Assembly (NCBI GenBank): GCA_019694515.1
Contig: JAIBBU010000001.1
Coordinates: 62,001-126,000 of the forward strand
Origin: Oligoflexia bacterium
GTDB taxonomy: Bacteria; Bdellovibrionota_C; UBA2361; JBGSMV01
DNA length: 64,000 nt
Direction of reading: 5' to 3'
The position numbers and the translations under genes were made by a program. The first letter of the stretch is position 1; each line of letters begins with the position of its first letter. Shown here piece after piece: positions 9,037 to 19,227 of the stretch. The notes below the pieces were generated by a model. It was given only the letters and a program-made list of their open reading frames with translations, was not told the DNA's origin and did no database searches.

Positions 9037-9930
9037 TCACCTATGTGCTTGTAGCTCTCGCATCAGCTCGCGCCGAATGCCGGGGAGCTTGCGGAGATCT
9101 TCGGCCGACATTTTTGGCAGGTCGAGCGCATCATCGGAGAGGTGATGTTCTAATATCTGAGCCACAGCCAGCCGGGCATTGGACTTATCGTCGGCCGGAA
9201 CTACATACCAGGGAGCAAACTTTGTGCTCGTTGCTGCGATAGCCGCCCCATAAGCATGCATGTATTCTTTCCAGCGCTCACGCTCAGCCAGATCGGCGAC
9301 CCGGAATTTCCAATGTTTCTTAGGATCTTCAATGCGATCAAGCAAACGTTGGGCCTGTTCGGCCTTCGAGATGTGCAGGAAGATCTTTACGATTTCAATG
9401 CCATTTGATGCTTGTGTCCGCTCCCAGTGCTTGATTTCGTCCAGGCGCTGGTTCCAAAAGCGCTTGGTAGCATCCTCGGGATCAATGCCGCGCGCAGCCA
9501 GATACTCTGGATGCACTCTAACCACCCCTACTTCCTCGTAGTGCGATCGGTTCCATACTCCAATCTTTCCACGTGCCGGCAGGGCGCCATCATGACGCCA
9601 CAAGTAACTATGGCCGAGCTCGGTTTCTGAAGGGCGTTTGAAGCATGTGACCTCAACCCCCTGAGGATTCATGCCCGATAGCACATGTTCTATGACTCCA
9701 TCCTTTCCGGCAGTGTCCATCGCCTGAAGCACGACCAGAAGGGCGCGCTCCTGCGAGGCATATAGCCGCTCTTGGCGCTCGGCTAGAATTTGTCGCAGCG
9801 CGCCTAATTTCTCGAGGTAATCAGCATGATCTGAGTAGCCTGATAGGCAGGAGGTCGGAAATTTCGCTAGGTTAAAATTGTCGCGATCCTCGCGGTGAAT
9901 TCTTAGAGATTGGGCGATATTTTCCGGCAT
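9037..9930 (-). CDS. Polyphosphate:nucleotide phosphotransferase, PPK2 family (first of tandem pair)
   Basis: A 297-residue PPK2 enzyme. Walker A is LQAMDTAGKDG, followed by HVLSGMNPQGVEV and HSYLWRHDGALPARG. The lid motif is WNRSHYEEVGVVRVHPE, and the C-terminal signature is DPKKHWKFRVADL with APWYVVPADDK. The NPQG and HPE motifs are typical of the PPK2 subfamily annotated as polyphosphate:nucleotide phosphotransferase (class III-like). It is the upstream gene of the tandem pair and probably shares a transcript with the downstream copy 42 bases away. The enzyme is cytoplasmic and would link polyphosphate stores to the adenylate pool. No ppk1 or exopolyphosphatase gene is in the window. Confidence 0.92.
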   Translation of the reverse strand: MPENIAQSLRIHREDRDNFNLAKFPTSCLSGYSDHADYLEKLGALRQILAERQERLYASQERALLVVLQAMDTAGKDGVIEHVLSGMNPQGVEVTCFKRPSETELGHSYLWRHDGALPARGKIGVWNRSHYEEVGVVRVHPEYLAARGIDPEDATKRFWNQRLDEIKHWERTQASNGIEIVKIFLHISKAEQAQRLLDRIEDPKKHWKFRVADLAERERWKEYMHAYGAAIAATSTKFAPWYVVPADDKSNARLAVAQILEHHLSDDALDLPKMSAEDLRKLPGIRRELMRELQAHR

Positions 9931-9981
9931 ACAACTACTGCTTACAAAATCGGACCACTCAGAATATTCGAAACGCCACGC

Positions 9982-10533
9982 TTATTCAAATTTAGCCAGA
10001 GGATTCAAAGGAACGGTATGGCTACCTCTAATTAGCGCGGTTAATGCTAGAGACTTTCCAATTTCGGGGGAAAGATGATCTTTACCATCAAAAATGAACT
10101 GCACGGCGGTCAATGCCATTAGTCCGGTCCGTAGATCCGCCGGTACAGAAAATTCCTCAAAAATACTGGTAACGACAGGTTTCAATAGATAGGCAAGTTC
10201 GAGCGGATCAGAACTGGGCTCCGCCTCTGGGGGGATGAGGGTGTCCCAGCCAGTATCCGGATTCAAACCGAGACTGGCTGCATGTTCCTGCATTAGTGTG
10301 AGAATCTTGGGGCCTTCATCGCTTACCAATTTGACCTCGATAGGGCTGCCCGGGGAGAGACCCTGCATCTCAATGCCGGCATTGTCCAGGAGGTATGCTC
10401 CCGCAAGCGCAGCGGTGCTGCTAATTGCATCCGTGAGAGAAACCCCCTGCTCATTCTGGAGAAATCCCAATACTGCATGCACAACCTTTGTTGAGACGGT
10501 AGCGATTACTTCCTTAAGTTCAATGTCGTTCAT
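9982..10533 (-). CDS. Uncharacterised protein, mostly helical
   Basis: A protein of 183 residues that I do not recognise. It is acidic and looks mainly helical, with no signal peptide or membrane span. The middle (LSPGSPIEVKLVSDEG) may form a small beta element. The gene lies 51 bases upstream of the PPK2 pair on the same strand and may be co-transcribed with it. An AGG is placed eight bases before the ATG, and an extended -10 promoter candidate lies upstream, so it may be the first gene of this transcript. The coding call rests on the clean frame and codon use similar to its neighbours. Confidence 0.65.
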   Translation of the reverse strand: MNDIELKEVIATVSTKVVHAVLGFLQNEQGVSLTDAISSTAALAGAYLLDNAGIEMQGLSPGSPIEVKLVSDEGPKILTLMQEHAASLGLNPDTGWDTLIPPEAEPSSDPLELAYLLKPVVTSIFEEFSVPADLRTGLMALTAVQFIFDGKDHLSPEIGKSLALTALIRGSHTVPLNPLAKFE

Positions 10534-10571
10534 CGGTTATACCTGCTGGAAATGGCAAAGTAGCGGGTCTA

Positions 10572-10580
10572 AGTATAGCA
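10572..10580 (-). promoter_or_regulatory. Extended -10 promoter candidate
   Basis: The minus strand reads TGCTATACT, an extended -10 element, about 40 bases before the ATG at 10533. No good -35 box is seen at the usual spacing. It would drive the unknown gene and possibly the PPK2 pair. Confidence 0.35.
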
Positions 10581-10757
10581 GTTCCTCATTTGTTAAGCTT
10601 GTTGCCGCAAAGGGAATTAGGCGGCAGACGCGCTTCTTATGGTTGGTGTGCTAACTCATGCGGCAGCCGTTCGCCCGATTAGATTATGAAGGATTTCGGG
10701 ATCTAAGGACGATTGCTTTCTCCAAGAACTTTCGCGGCAATCCATACTCGCAAGCTT

Positions 10758-11171
10758 CTATAACTCCGGTGCATCGGTATCCTTCCCGCCGCCGCGAAGG
10801 AGCTCCCGGGCTCGCTCGGCCAGCTTTTCGTAATTGTTGCGAATTCGATCGAGTTCCTCCTCTTCGAGCTCTTCCAGATCCAACAGCACATTGTGTGCGC
10901 CCGAGAGCGCGCGGATTATCTCATCCAGTTTGATCTGCACCGCCTCGGAGTCGCGATTCTGAGTGTTTTGAATTAAGAAAACCATCAGAAATGTAATAAT
11001 CGTGGTGCTAGTGTTGATTACTAGCTGCCAGGTATCACTGAATCCAAAAATGGGCCCAGTCAGGGCCCACAGCAGGATCACCGCCACTGCTAGCAAGAAG
11101 GTAGTATGCCGACCAGAGGCGCGGGCCGCCCATCTGGCAAAACGGGTGAAGCGTGATGTTTTTCGTGCCAT
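10758..11171 (-). CDS. Low-affinity iron permease family membrane protein
   Basis: A 137-residue protein with the layout of the low-affinity iron permease family. A basic N-terminus (FTRFARWAARASGRH) is followed by two hydrophobic spans, TTFLLAVAVILLWALTGPIFG and LVINTSTTIITFLMVFLI. Next comes the family motif QNTQNRDSEAVQIKLDEIIRA, then a glutamate-rich coiled-coil-like tail (LEELEEEELDRI). The bacterial members are inner-membrane proteins named after a yeast homologue; iron transport by them is not well established. It lies 119 bases downstream of atpC but separated enough to have its own promoter. Confidence 0.85.
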   Translation of the reverse strand: MARKTSRFTRFARWAARASGRHTTFLLAVAVILLWALTGPIFGFSDTWQLVINTSTTIITFLMVFLIQNTQNRDSEAVQIKLDEIIRALSGAHNVLLDLEELEEEELDRIRNNYEKLAERARELLRGGGKDTDAPEL

Positions 11172-11290
11172 ACGCTATCAAAGCACAACTTCCAAGGCAG
11201 CGGTAATTTTTTAAATGGCCGCGAGTCTAGGCGCTTGCGTGCGTCCGATAAAGATGCGCGCAGAGATTCAGTCTTGGATGGAAAGATCGC

Positions 11291-11698
11291 CTACTTAAGG
11301 AGCTTCTCGGCTGCTTCGACCTTAGCCAGCTTAATTCGAGCATCTTCCCATGCTGGATCCAGCGTATCGCCAATCGCAAGCACAGCTTCAGAACTCTTAC
11401 GATCTGCGGCGAGTCTATCCCGGGAAAATGTTTCCGGCCCTTCCGCCGAATCAGCCAGCACAGTAAAGGTGTCATCGCTAAAAGTGCAGAAGCCGCCTGA
11501 AAGTACAAGGCGGCGCTTTTCGTCGGTGACACTTAAGTATTCGAGCACGCCGGTTCCAAGCAGTGCGGTGTACTTGGCATGTTCCGACAACACCCCTACT
11601 TCACCGGTAGCAGATGGCAGATAAACTTCCTTGACCTTCTCCTGAAGCACCAGCCCCGATGGAACGTAGAGCTTCAGGGTGTAGTTTTCTGCGCCCAT
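11291..11698 (-). CDS. atpC: ATP synthase F1 subunit epsilon
   Basis: A protein of 135 residues with the N-terminal beta-sandwich of epsilon (LKLYVPSGLVLQEKVKEVYLPSATGEVGVL) and a C-terminal two-helix region, the usual length. Epsilon is part of the central stalk and can inhibit ATP hydrolysis. Its ATG is three bases after the atpD stop, so the two are translated together. It is the last gene of the atp cluster; no strong terminator hairpin with a T run was found in the 119 bases after it. Confidence 0.95.
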   Translation of the reverse strand: MGAENYTLKLYVPSGLVLQEKVKEVYLPSATGEVGVLSEHAKYTALLGTGVLEYLSVTDEKRRLVLSGGFCTFSDDTFTVLADSAEGPETFSRDRLAADRKSSEAVLAIGDTLDPAWEDARIKLAKVEAAEKLLK

Positions 11699-11701
11699 AA
11701 A

Positions 11702-13348
<1,647 letters not shown>

Positions 13349-14221
13349 CTATTGAACCGCCTCCGCGCCGCCGATGATGTCCAAGAGCTGCGAGGTGATG
13401 CTGGTTTGTCTAAGCTTGTTCAGCGTTAGCTCAAGCTTATGAATCAGCTCGCCGGCGTTCTTGGTCGCGCTATCCATCGCAGTCATGCGGCTGCCCTGTT
13501 CGCTGGCCTTTGCATCCAAAGCGGCCTGACGCACCTTGGCGCGCAGGACGCGTGGAAGCATGGCCGAGAAAACAGCAGCAGGAGATGGTTCAAAAATTAC
13601 TTTGCTCAGCGACAGCGGCTTGTTCTGCAGCAGATCGCTTTCGAGGGGCAGCAGCTTTTCGCAGGTCGGCTGCATAGAGATCGCCGATTTGAAGCGGGTA
13701 AAGATCATATAGACCTCATCAATCGCTTCCGTCAGGAAATCGTGTTCCACGGCGCGGGTGATGCTCTCAATATCCCAGTTGTTGGCATCCTCGGTCAGGT
13801 TTTCAAATGATTTTACGTAGGGCCGATTGAGCCTGCGGAAATATTCTGCCGGCTTCTTGCCTACCAATACCCAGTCAATGGATACCGGTCCGTTTTGCCG
13901 AGCGCGAATAAAAGCCTCGATCTGTTTGTTGACATTAGAATTATAGCCGCCGCAAAGGCCCCTACTTCCACCCAGCACCAACACCCGAATTTTTTTGGGC
14001 TCCTCTTTGGTACGAAGCAATGGATGGGTTTGTTCAGACTCGGATGCCGCTACCACCTCACGCAGCAAAGAATTGAGAGCGTTGGTGTATTCGCGTGAAC
14101 GAGCTACAGATTCCTGCGCCTTTCGAAGCTTGGCTGCCGACACCAGCTTCATGGCATAGGTGATCTTCTTGGTGTTTTTCACCGACTGCAGTCGGATTCG
14201 AATTTCTTTAAGCCCGGCCAT
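13349..14221 (-). CDS. atpG: ATP synthase F1 subunit gamma
   Basis: A protein of 290 residues, the usual length for gamma, the rotating shaft of F1. The N-terminal helix is typical (LKEIRIRLQSVKNTKKITYAMKLVSAAKLRKAQ in two parts), followed by the GSRGLCGGYNSN motif. The C-terminal helix carries the conserved MTAMDSATKNAGELI and LNKLRQTSITSQLLDIIGGAEA. It is preceded by atpA with a 38-base gap and belongs to the same operon. Confidence 0.97.
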   Translation of the reverse strand: MAGLKEIRIRLQSVKNTKKITYAMKLVSAAKLRKAQESVARSREYTNALNSLLREVVAASESEQTHPLLRTKEEPKKIRVLVLGGSRGLCGGYNSNVNKQIEAFIRARQNGPVSIDWVLVGKKPAEYFRRLNRPYVKSFENLTEDANNWDIESITRAVEHDFLTEAIDEVYMIFTRFKSAISMQPTCEKLLPLESDLLQNKPLSLSKVIFEPSPAAVFSAMLPRVLRAKVRQAALDAKASEQGSRMTAMDSATKNAGELIHKLELTLNKLRQTSITSQLLDIIGGAEAVQ

Positions 14222-14259
14222 TTTGGAACCCCATCGTGGAAGCTGCTTTTTGCTACAAG

Positions 14260-15858
14260 TTAGTTAGCCGAAGCCGCGGTTGACTGTGAAGCGCCGGATT
14301 TTTTGCCTTGAGGGCCAGCACCGTTGGTGTAAACTCCCGCCGCCGCTGCGCCGCTCATGAACTTGTCGGCGCATGCTGCGATGGCCGTTCTTAATTTTCC
14401 TTCGGTCTCCCCGTCAATCACACCTGTGCTTCTAATCTTATCCAGCAGATCGCGATGGTTGGCATGCAAGAAGGCGTGAAGCGCATGCTCAAATGGCCGA
14501 ATCTGATTAACCGCCAGCTTGTCGGTTAAACCCTGGCTGACCGTGAAGATTGATACGATCTGGAGCTCGACCGGCATGGGCTTGTACTGATCTTGTTTGA
14601 GAATCTCAACCAAGCGTTCACCTTTCGCAAGCTGCGCCTGAGTAGCGGCGTCAAGATCGGAGCCGAACTGCGCAAAGGCCTGCTTTTCTCTAAATTGAGC
14701 CAGATCCAGGCGCAAGGTTCCTGCAACCTTCTTCATGCCTTTGACCTGCGCCGCACCGCCCACGCGCGATACTGAAAGTCCGACGTTCACGGCCGGCCGA
14801 ATACCGGAGTTGAAAAGCGCCGACTCCAGATAAATCTGACCATCAGTAATCGAGATCACATTGGTCGGAATGTAAGCCGCTACGTCGCCTTCCAGCGTTT
14901 CAATCACAGGCAGCGCCGTCAGCGAACCGCCGCCCAGCTTGGCGCTAAGTTTCGCTGCGCGCTCCAGCAAACGGGAATGCAAATAGAAAACATCTCCAGG
15001 GTACGCTTCGCGCCCCGGCGGACGTCGCAGCAGCAACGTTACGCTACGATAGGCCACAGCGTGCTTAGAAAGATCATCATAAATGATCAAAGCATGCTTG
15101 CCGTTCTCCATGAAGTATTCCCCCATGCAGCATCCCGAAAATGGAGCGAGGAAGGCCAAGGGCGCAGGCTCGGAGGCAGTTGCTGCGACTACAATGGTGT
15201 GCCCCATGGCGTCATGCTCGCGCAGCTTCTCAACTACCTGCGCTACCGATGAACGCTTCTGTCCGATCGCAACATAGATGCAAATTACGCCGTTACCCTT
15301 CTGATTGATGATCGTGTCGATCGCGACGGCTGTCTTCCCGGTCTTTTTGTCGCCGATAATCAATTCGCGCTGGCCACGGCCCACCGGGGTCATGGAGTCG
15401 ATCGCCTTGATGCCGGTTTGCATCGGTTCGTTGACCGACTGACGCTTCACGATGCCGGGCGCTTTAAGTTCGAGGCGGCGGGTTTCCTTGCTCTTAATCT
15501 CGCCGTGTCCGTCAATGGGGTTCCCAAGCGCATCAACGACTCGTCCAATCAAAGCTTCACCTACCGGCACTTCCGCAATACGGCCGGTACGCTTGACGGT
15601 GCTGCCCTCGGTAATGCGGGTGGTGTCACCCATAATCACCGCGCCCACACTGTCCTCAGCCAAATCGAGCGCGATACCGAGAATGCCGTCGGTAAACTCA
15701 ATCAGCTCGCCGGCCGCAACTTTTGCTAATCCATGCACACGGCAGATACCGTCGCCCACTGAGATTACTGTGCCGGTCTCACTCAGGTCAGTCGATGCCC
15801 CGAGCTGGCTAATACGATCCTTTAAGATTTTGCTGATTTCTTCTGCTCTAATTTCCAT
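14260..15858 (-). CDS. atpA: ATP synthase F1 subunit alpha
   Basis: A 532-residue non-catalytic nucleotide-binding F1 subunit. The P-loop is [15 protein letters not shown], and the family signature is [16 protein letters not shown]. It is about 20-30 residues longer than many alphas because of a Ser/Ala/Gly-rich C-terminal tail ([20 protein letters not shown]). The gene lies between atpH and atpG with short gaps (18 and 38 bases). Confidence 0.98.
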   Translation of the reverse strand: MEIRAEEISKILKDRISQLGASTDLSETGTVISVGDGICRVHGLAKVAAGELIEFTDGILGIALDLAEDSVGAVIMGDTTRITEGSTVKRTGRIAEVPVGEALIGRVVDALGNPIDGHGEIKSKETRRLELKAPGIVKRQSVNEPMQTGIKAIDSMTPVGRGQRELIIGDKKTGKTAVAIDTIINQKGNGVICIYVAIGQKRSSVAQVVEKLREHDAMGHTIVVAATASEPAPLAFLAPFSGCCMGEYFMENGKHALIIYDDLSKHAVAYRSVTLLLRRPPGREAYPGDVFYLHSRLLERAAKLSAKLGGGSLTALPVIETLEGDVAAYIPTNVISITDGQIYLESALFNSGIRPAVNVGLSVSRVGGAAQVKGMKKVAGTLRLDLAQFREKQAFAQFGSDLDAATQAQLAKGERLVEILKQDQYKPMPVELQIVSIFTVSQGLTDKLAVNQIRPFEHALHAFLHANHRDLLDKIRSTGVIDGETEGKLRTAIAACADKFMSGAAAAGVYTNGAGPQGKKSGASQSTAASAN

Positions 15859-15876
15859 ATCATTTACCCCAAAAAA

Positions 15877-16422
15877 CTATCCAAGCAGCTGCTCACGGGC
15901 GCGTTGCAACGAACCCCGAATCGAGCCGTCGAGCAGCTTATCGCCGGCTTTGATTAAAAGACCGCCCAAGATCTGACGGTCGACTTTCCAATTAACGGCG
16001 GCCATTGCTCCGCAATCGCTTTGAATCTTTGAGAGCATCGAACTGCGTTCTTGATCTGAGAGCTCGAAGGCCGAGGTGACTTCAAGAGTCAAAAGATTCT
16101 TAAGCAGATCAATCATCGCAGAGAATTCAGCGATGATCGGCGAAATCACAGCGAGACGCTTGTTCTTGAGAAGGAGCGCCAGAAAATTCTCGAAGGCCTG
16201 GTCTCCAGGTTTAATTTGGCGGCAAATTTGCGATAGCGCCGCGAGTCGATTGTCTAGCGGGAAGGCGGGGTTCAACATGCTGCCGCGCAGCGTTTCGTTG
16301 GTTTTCCAGGCGGATTCGAACAAAACTAGCGCGCTCTTCATCTCGTCTAGTTTTGCTTTATCGCAAAGATCGAAGAGCGCTTTGGCGTACCGTCTGGCTA
16401 CTTTTAGACTGCTCTTGCTCAC
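15877..16422 (-). CDS. atpH: ATP synthase F1 subunit delta
   Basis: A protein of 181 residues, typical of delta/OSCP, which ties the peripheral stalk to the top of F1. The N-terminal six-helix region (VARRYAKALFDLC) and the C-terminal LGGLLIKAGDKLLDGSIRGSL motif are both recognisable. It lies 11 bases after the atpF stop, ahead of atpA, which is the normal order. Confidence 0.95.
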   Translation of the reverse strand: MSKSSLKVARRYAKALFDLCDKAKLDEMKSALVLFESAWKTNETLRGSMLNPAFPLDNRLAALSQICRQIKPGDQAFENFLALLLKNKRLAVISPIIAEFSAMIDLLKNLLTLEVTSAFELSDQERSSMLSKIQSDCGAMAAVNWKVDRQILGGLLIKAGDKLLDGSIRGSLQRAREQLLG

Positions 16423-16433
16423 CGGGGTTCTCC

Positions 16434-16994
16434 TTAATGCACTAGCTCGCGCAAGTTCTTTAATGTGGCATCGCGCAGCGCCGCGTCCTTCTGCGCGGTA
16501 TTGCCCGTAGCCAACTGCTCAGAGGCACGCCGTACGGCCAGTTCAGCCAGCTCGCGCTTAATATTAGCGTGTGCTGAGCGTTCTTCCGCTTGTGCGGCAT
16601 CGGCGGCGCGGCGTTTGGAGCGTTCGATCTTTTCAACCACACTCTCTTTCAGTTCCGCGATCTCGCGTGCTGTCTCGATGCGGTACTGCTCGCCGATCTT
16701 CTCAACCTCACGGTCAGCATCGCGCAATGCAGCTTGGACTGTCGTCAGCCTGGTTTTGGCTTCTTCAACTGCGTCTTTACCCTTGAGCACCGCAAATTCG
16801 ATCGAGTTTCTGCGGCCCTGCCAGCCGGCGCCGACCTTCTTGGAAATCAGCCAATAGAGCAGTGCGACATACGCTCCGAATGTAAGCCACGAGGTTAGTA
16901 ACGAGGCGTGCGCCTCATGGTGCCCCTCTTCTGAGGCCCAAGCGGAAGCAGCCGCGAGAAGCAAATAGGAGGTGAGAGTGATAACCGTTTTCAT
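16434..16994 (-). CDS. atpF: ATP synthase F0 subunit b
   Basis: A 186-residue b-type peripheral-stalk subunit. An N-terminal hydrophobic stretch (VITLTSYLLLAAASAWA) resembles a cleavable or second membrane segment and is followed by the membrane span LTFGAYVALLYWLI. A long charged coiled coil rich in E, K, R and A makes up the rest. It differs in sequence from the neighbouring b-type gene, so the stalk is probably a b/b' heterodimer. The gap to that upstream gene is 8 bases. Confidence 0.9.
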   Translation of the reverse strand: MKTVITLTSYLLLAAASAWASEEGHHEAHASLLTSWLTFGAYVALLYWLISKKVGAGWQGRRNSIEFAVLKGKDAVEEAKTRLTTVQAALRDADREVEKIGEQYRIETAREIAELKESVVEKIERSKRRAADAAQAEERSAHANIKRELAELAVRRASEQLATGNTAQKDAALRDATLKNLRELVH

Positions 16995-17002
16995 CAGCGC
17001 AT

Positions 17003-17464
17003 CTAATTTAAATTCGGGCTCCCGGAAACCTTGGAAACCAGCTGTCGCGCAATTACGTCGACCTCGGTGTTAATCTCCTGCTTAATCCGCAGCATTTTTT
17101 CTCCCAGTTCGCGGCGGCGAGCCTGTGTTTGCTGCTGAATCTCCTTCTCCGCTTTTTCGAGCTGTTCAGCGCCCTCTTTTCTGGCCTGAATCAAAAGCGT
17201 CATGTTTTCCTGGGAGATTTTGGCTTTGGCTGTGGCAATTCTGTTTCGGTAATTTTCTTCAAATTTCTCGGCGTCCGAGCTGATCTTAGCGGCGCGCTCC
17301 AAGGCTCCGCTCGTAGCTGCTTCACGCGCTTCGACCAGTTTCACAAAGGGGCCGATCAGAGTCTTCGCCAGCAGTTTCCAAATCCCGAAGAAGAATACCA
17401 TCCACACCAAGATCATGGTGGCGTCTGTGGTATTGAGGTCAAAAGCCTTTAAGATTTCTTCCAT
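17003..17464 (-). CDS. ATP synthase F0 subunit b' (second b-type subunit)
   Basis: A 153-residue protein with one membrane span near the N-terminus (MILVWMVFFFGIWKLLA), then a long amphipathic charged helix (VEAREAATSGALERA to the RRRELGEKMLRIKQEI region) as in b-type subunits. It is the first gene of the atp cluster and lies immediately before atpF. Paired b and b' genes occur in cyanobacteria, alphaproteobacteria and many deltaproteobacteria. The genes for the a and c subunits are not next to it, in contrast to the Escherichia coli operon. Confidence 0.88.
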   Translation of the reverse strand: MEEILKAFDLNTTDATMILVWMVFFFGIWKLLAKTLIGPFVKLVEAREAATSGALERAAKISSDAEKFEENYRNRIATAKAKISQENMTLLIQARKEGAEQLEKAEKEIQQQTQARRRELGEKMLRIKQEINTEVDVIARQLVSKVSGSPNLN

Positions 17465-17556
17465 CCGATTACCTTGAGCAGATCCTTCCTTTCTACTTAC
17501 TAAGCGGGTCGTTCAAAACTCTATTCTCAGCAGATTACCAGGCTAAATTGATCAGT

Positions 17557-18024
17557 TTAGGCGCTAGTTTTTTCTGACGAACCGGCACGCGGGGCGGAAC
17601 TCCGTCCCTGCGACGAGGCTGCGCCGGGGCTGGCCATCGTGCACTGACCCTCGAAAATTACTCCCTCCTCGATGCTCAAGTTGCTGGCGACAATGTTGCC
17701 GACAACCTTAGCGGGTTTTTGCAGCACCAGGCGCTTGCTGGCGGTAATATCTCCGGTAACGGTGCCCTTGATCAAAATCTCGGCGCCCGAGATGCGCGCA
17801 TTGATTATTGCCGCCTCCCCGACCGTTAATTTCTCAGCATTCAACTCTCCCTCGATATATCCATCGAGTTCCACCGGTCCGGTGAATGTCAGGGTTCCAA
17901 CCACTTTTGACCCTTGGCCGAGAAATGCGATTACCTTTTGCGAACTGTTACTCGCGCCACTCTTGAACGGCGAAATACTGCTATCGAAATCAGTCTTCGC
18001 TTCTTCTGCCTTTCCAAATGCCAT
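17557..18024 (-). CDS. Bactofilin
   Basis: A protein of 155 residues with a central right-handed beta-helix of the bactofilin (DUF583) family, about residues 28-125. It shows the short repeated beta-strands expected (GKVVGTLTFTGPVELDG-like, LTVGEAAIINARISG, EILIKGTVTGDITA, KVVGNIVASNLSIEEG). Flexible termini rich in S, A and K flank it. Bactofilins polymerise without nucleotide into cytoskeletal filaments. In Myxococcus some bactofilins position ParA/ParB complexes, and one lies beside parAB. Here it sits 146 bases downstream of parB and 92 bases ahead of the atp genes. Confidence 0.93.
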   Translation of the reverse strand: MAFGKAEEAKTDFDSSISPFKSGASNSSQKVIAFLGQGSKVVGTLTFTGPVELDGYIEGELNAEKLTVGEAAIINARISGAEILIKGTVTGDITASKRLVLQKPAKVVGNIVASNLSIEEGVIFEGQCTMASPGAASSQGRSSAPRAGSSEKTSA

Positions 18025-18119
18025 AATTAGGGCTCAAATTTTCTGGTAAAATCCCAGTGACTAGAAGTACACCAACAACCGGCCGGCACGGCAAAAAAAT
18101 CGCCATAACAACCGGTAAG

Positions 18120-18148
18120 AACTTAGTTTTTAGAGCTGAAAAAGTCAA
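18120..18148 (-). promoter_or_regulatory. Putative promoter ahead of bactofilin / atp genes
   Basis: On the minus strand TTGACT (18143-18148) is 17 bases from TAAGTT (18120-18125), in the gap between parB and the bactofilin gene. The -35 is good and the -10 is poor. It could drive bactofilin and the downstream ATP synthase genes. Confidence 0.35.
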
Positions 18149-18170
18149 TTGCGGAGGGGCTGGCAGCGAT

Positions 18171-19148
18171 TTATGGCCTGGTCAATTGTTCAATTAAACG
18201 CTCCAGTTCTTGCTCTGAGTAGTAATCGATTTCGATTTTACCCTTGCCGCTGCGGTGATGCTTCAGAGCGACCTTAGTTCCGAGTGTACGCTTCAAGCGC
18301 TCAAGGGATTCGAAATAGACCGCCGCACTCTGAGCAGCTGATGATTGCGTAGTGGGACGCTCCGTCGGTGTGCGTTTACCGCCATCTAGAATCACGACTC
18401 TGGAGACGATGCTCTCCAGGGCCCTAACGGAAAGAGCTTCGTGCACCGTTTTCTTCGCCAAACTAATCTGAGCAGAAGGCTCTTTGACTGCTAGGATGGT
18501 CTTCGCATGGCCCGCTGATAATTTTCCTTCGCGGAGAAGCTCCAGGACCGGTTCCGGCAGGGTGAGCAGCCGTAGCAGGTTTGCCACAGTCGCACGCTCC
18601 TTCCCTACTCGCTCTGAGATCTCCACCTGTGTGAGAGAAAATTCATCCTGCAGCCGCTTATAACCTAGAGCCTCTTCCACCGGGTTTAAGTTTTCGCGCT
18701 GCACGTTCTCGATCAGAGCAATCTCCAGCGCTCGAGTTTCTTCAAAATCACGAATAATTACAGGTAGATGGGATAGTTCAGCGGCTTTGGCCGCACGCCA
18801 CCTTCTTTCTCCAGCGACGATTTCGAATTGACCGTCCGGAAGATTTGGGGATCGTCTCACTATGAGAGGTTGAATGATTCCAACGCTCTTAATCGAATCG
18901 GAAAGTTCTTTGATCTCGGCTGTGCTGAAGCGCTTCCGAGGCTGTTCCGGGTTAGGGTGGATTAATTCTATCGCCAAGGTAGCTACGGCCGAGGAGGGAG
19001 ATTGTTCCGGTAAGTTTGGCAGTACTTCCGCAAGATTTTTTTCCGCGCCTTTCTTCTCAATCACGCTTAGATGGGGGGTGGAAATAAGTGAACTTAATCC
19101 CCTTCCTAGCCCCATTCTGCCTGGTTTTTTGCTTTTAGCTTCATTCAT
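18171..19148 (-). CDS. parB: Chromosome partitioning protein ParB
   Basis: A 325-residue ParB. The N-terminus has the ParA-interacting basic motif MGLGRGLSSLI (residues 12-22). The ParB/Srx CTPase domain shows IELIHPNPEQPRKRF and the GERRWRAAK box at residues 113-121. The helix-turn-helix follows (LTQVEISERVGKERATVANLLRLLTLP), and the C-terminal part would dimerise. ParB binds parS, slides as a CTP-dependent clamp and organises the origin region for ParA. The parA gene is upstream, and identical parS sites lie at 19158, 20090 and 20240. Confidence 0.97.
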   Translation of the reverse strand: MNEAKSKKPGRMGLGRGLSSLISTPHLSVIEKKGAEKNLAEVLPNLPEQSPSSAVATLAIELIHPNPEQPRKRFSTAEIKELSDSIKSVGIIQPLIVRRSPNLPDGQFEIVAGERRWRAAKAAELSHLPVIIRDFEETRALEIALIENVQRENLNPVEEALGYKRLQDEFSLTQVEISERVGKERATVANLLRLLTLPEPVLELLREGKLSAGHAKTILAVKEPSAQISLAKKTVHEALSVRALESIVSRVVILDGGKRTPTERPTTQSSAAQSAAVYFESLERLKRTLGTKVALKHHRSGKGKIEIDYYSEQELERLIEQLTRP

Positions 19149-19157
19149 AATTCAAAT

Positions 19158-19173
19158 TGTTCCACGTGGAACA
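19158..19173. promoter_or_regulatory. parS site 1 (between parA and parB)
   Basis: The perfect 16-bp palindrome TGTTCCACGTGGAACA matches the chromosomal parS consensus. It lies in the short gap between parA and parB, ten bases upstream of the parB ATG. Confidence 0.92.
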
Positions 19174-19227
19174 TTCCTATTTTAGACTATTTCGAGAGCT
19201 CTTTATACTTTTATAAATATTGTAAAA

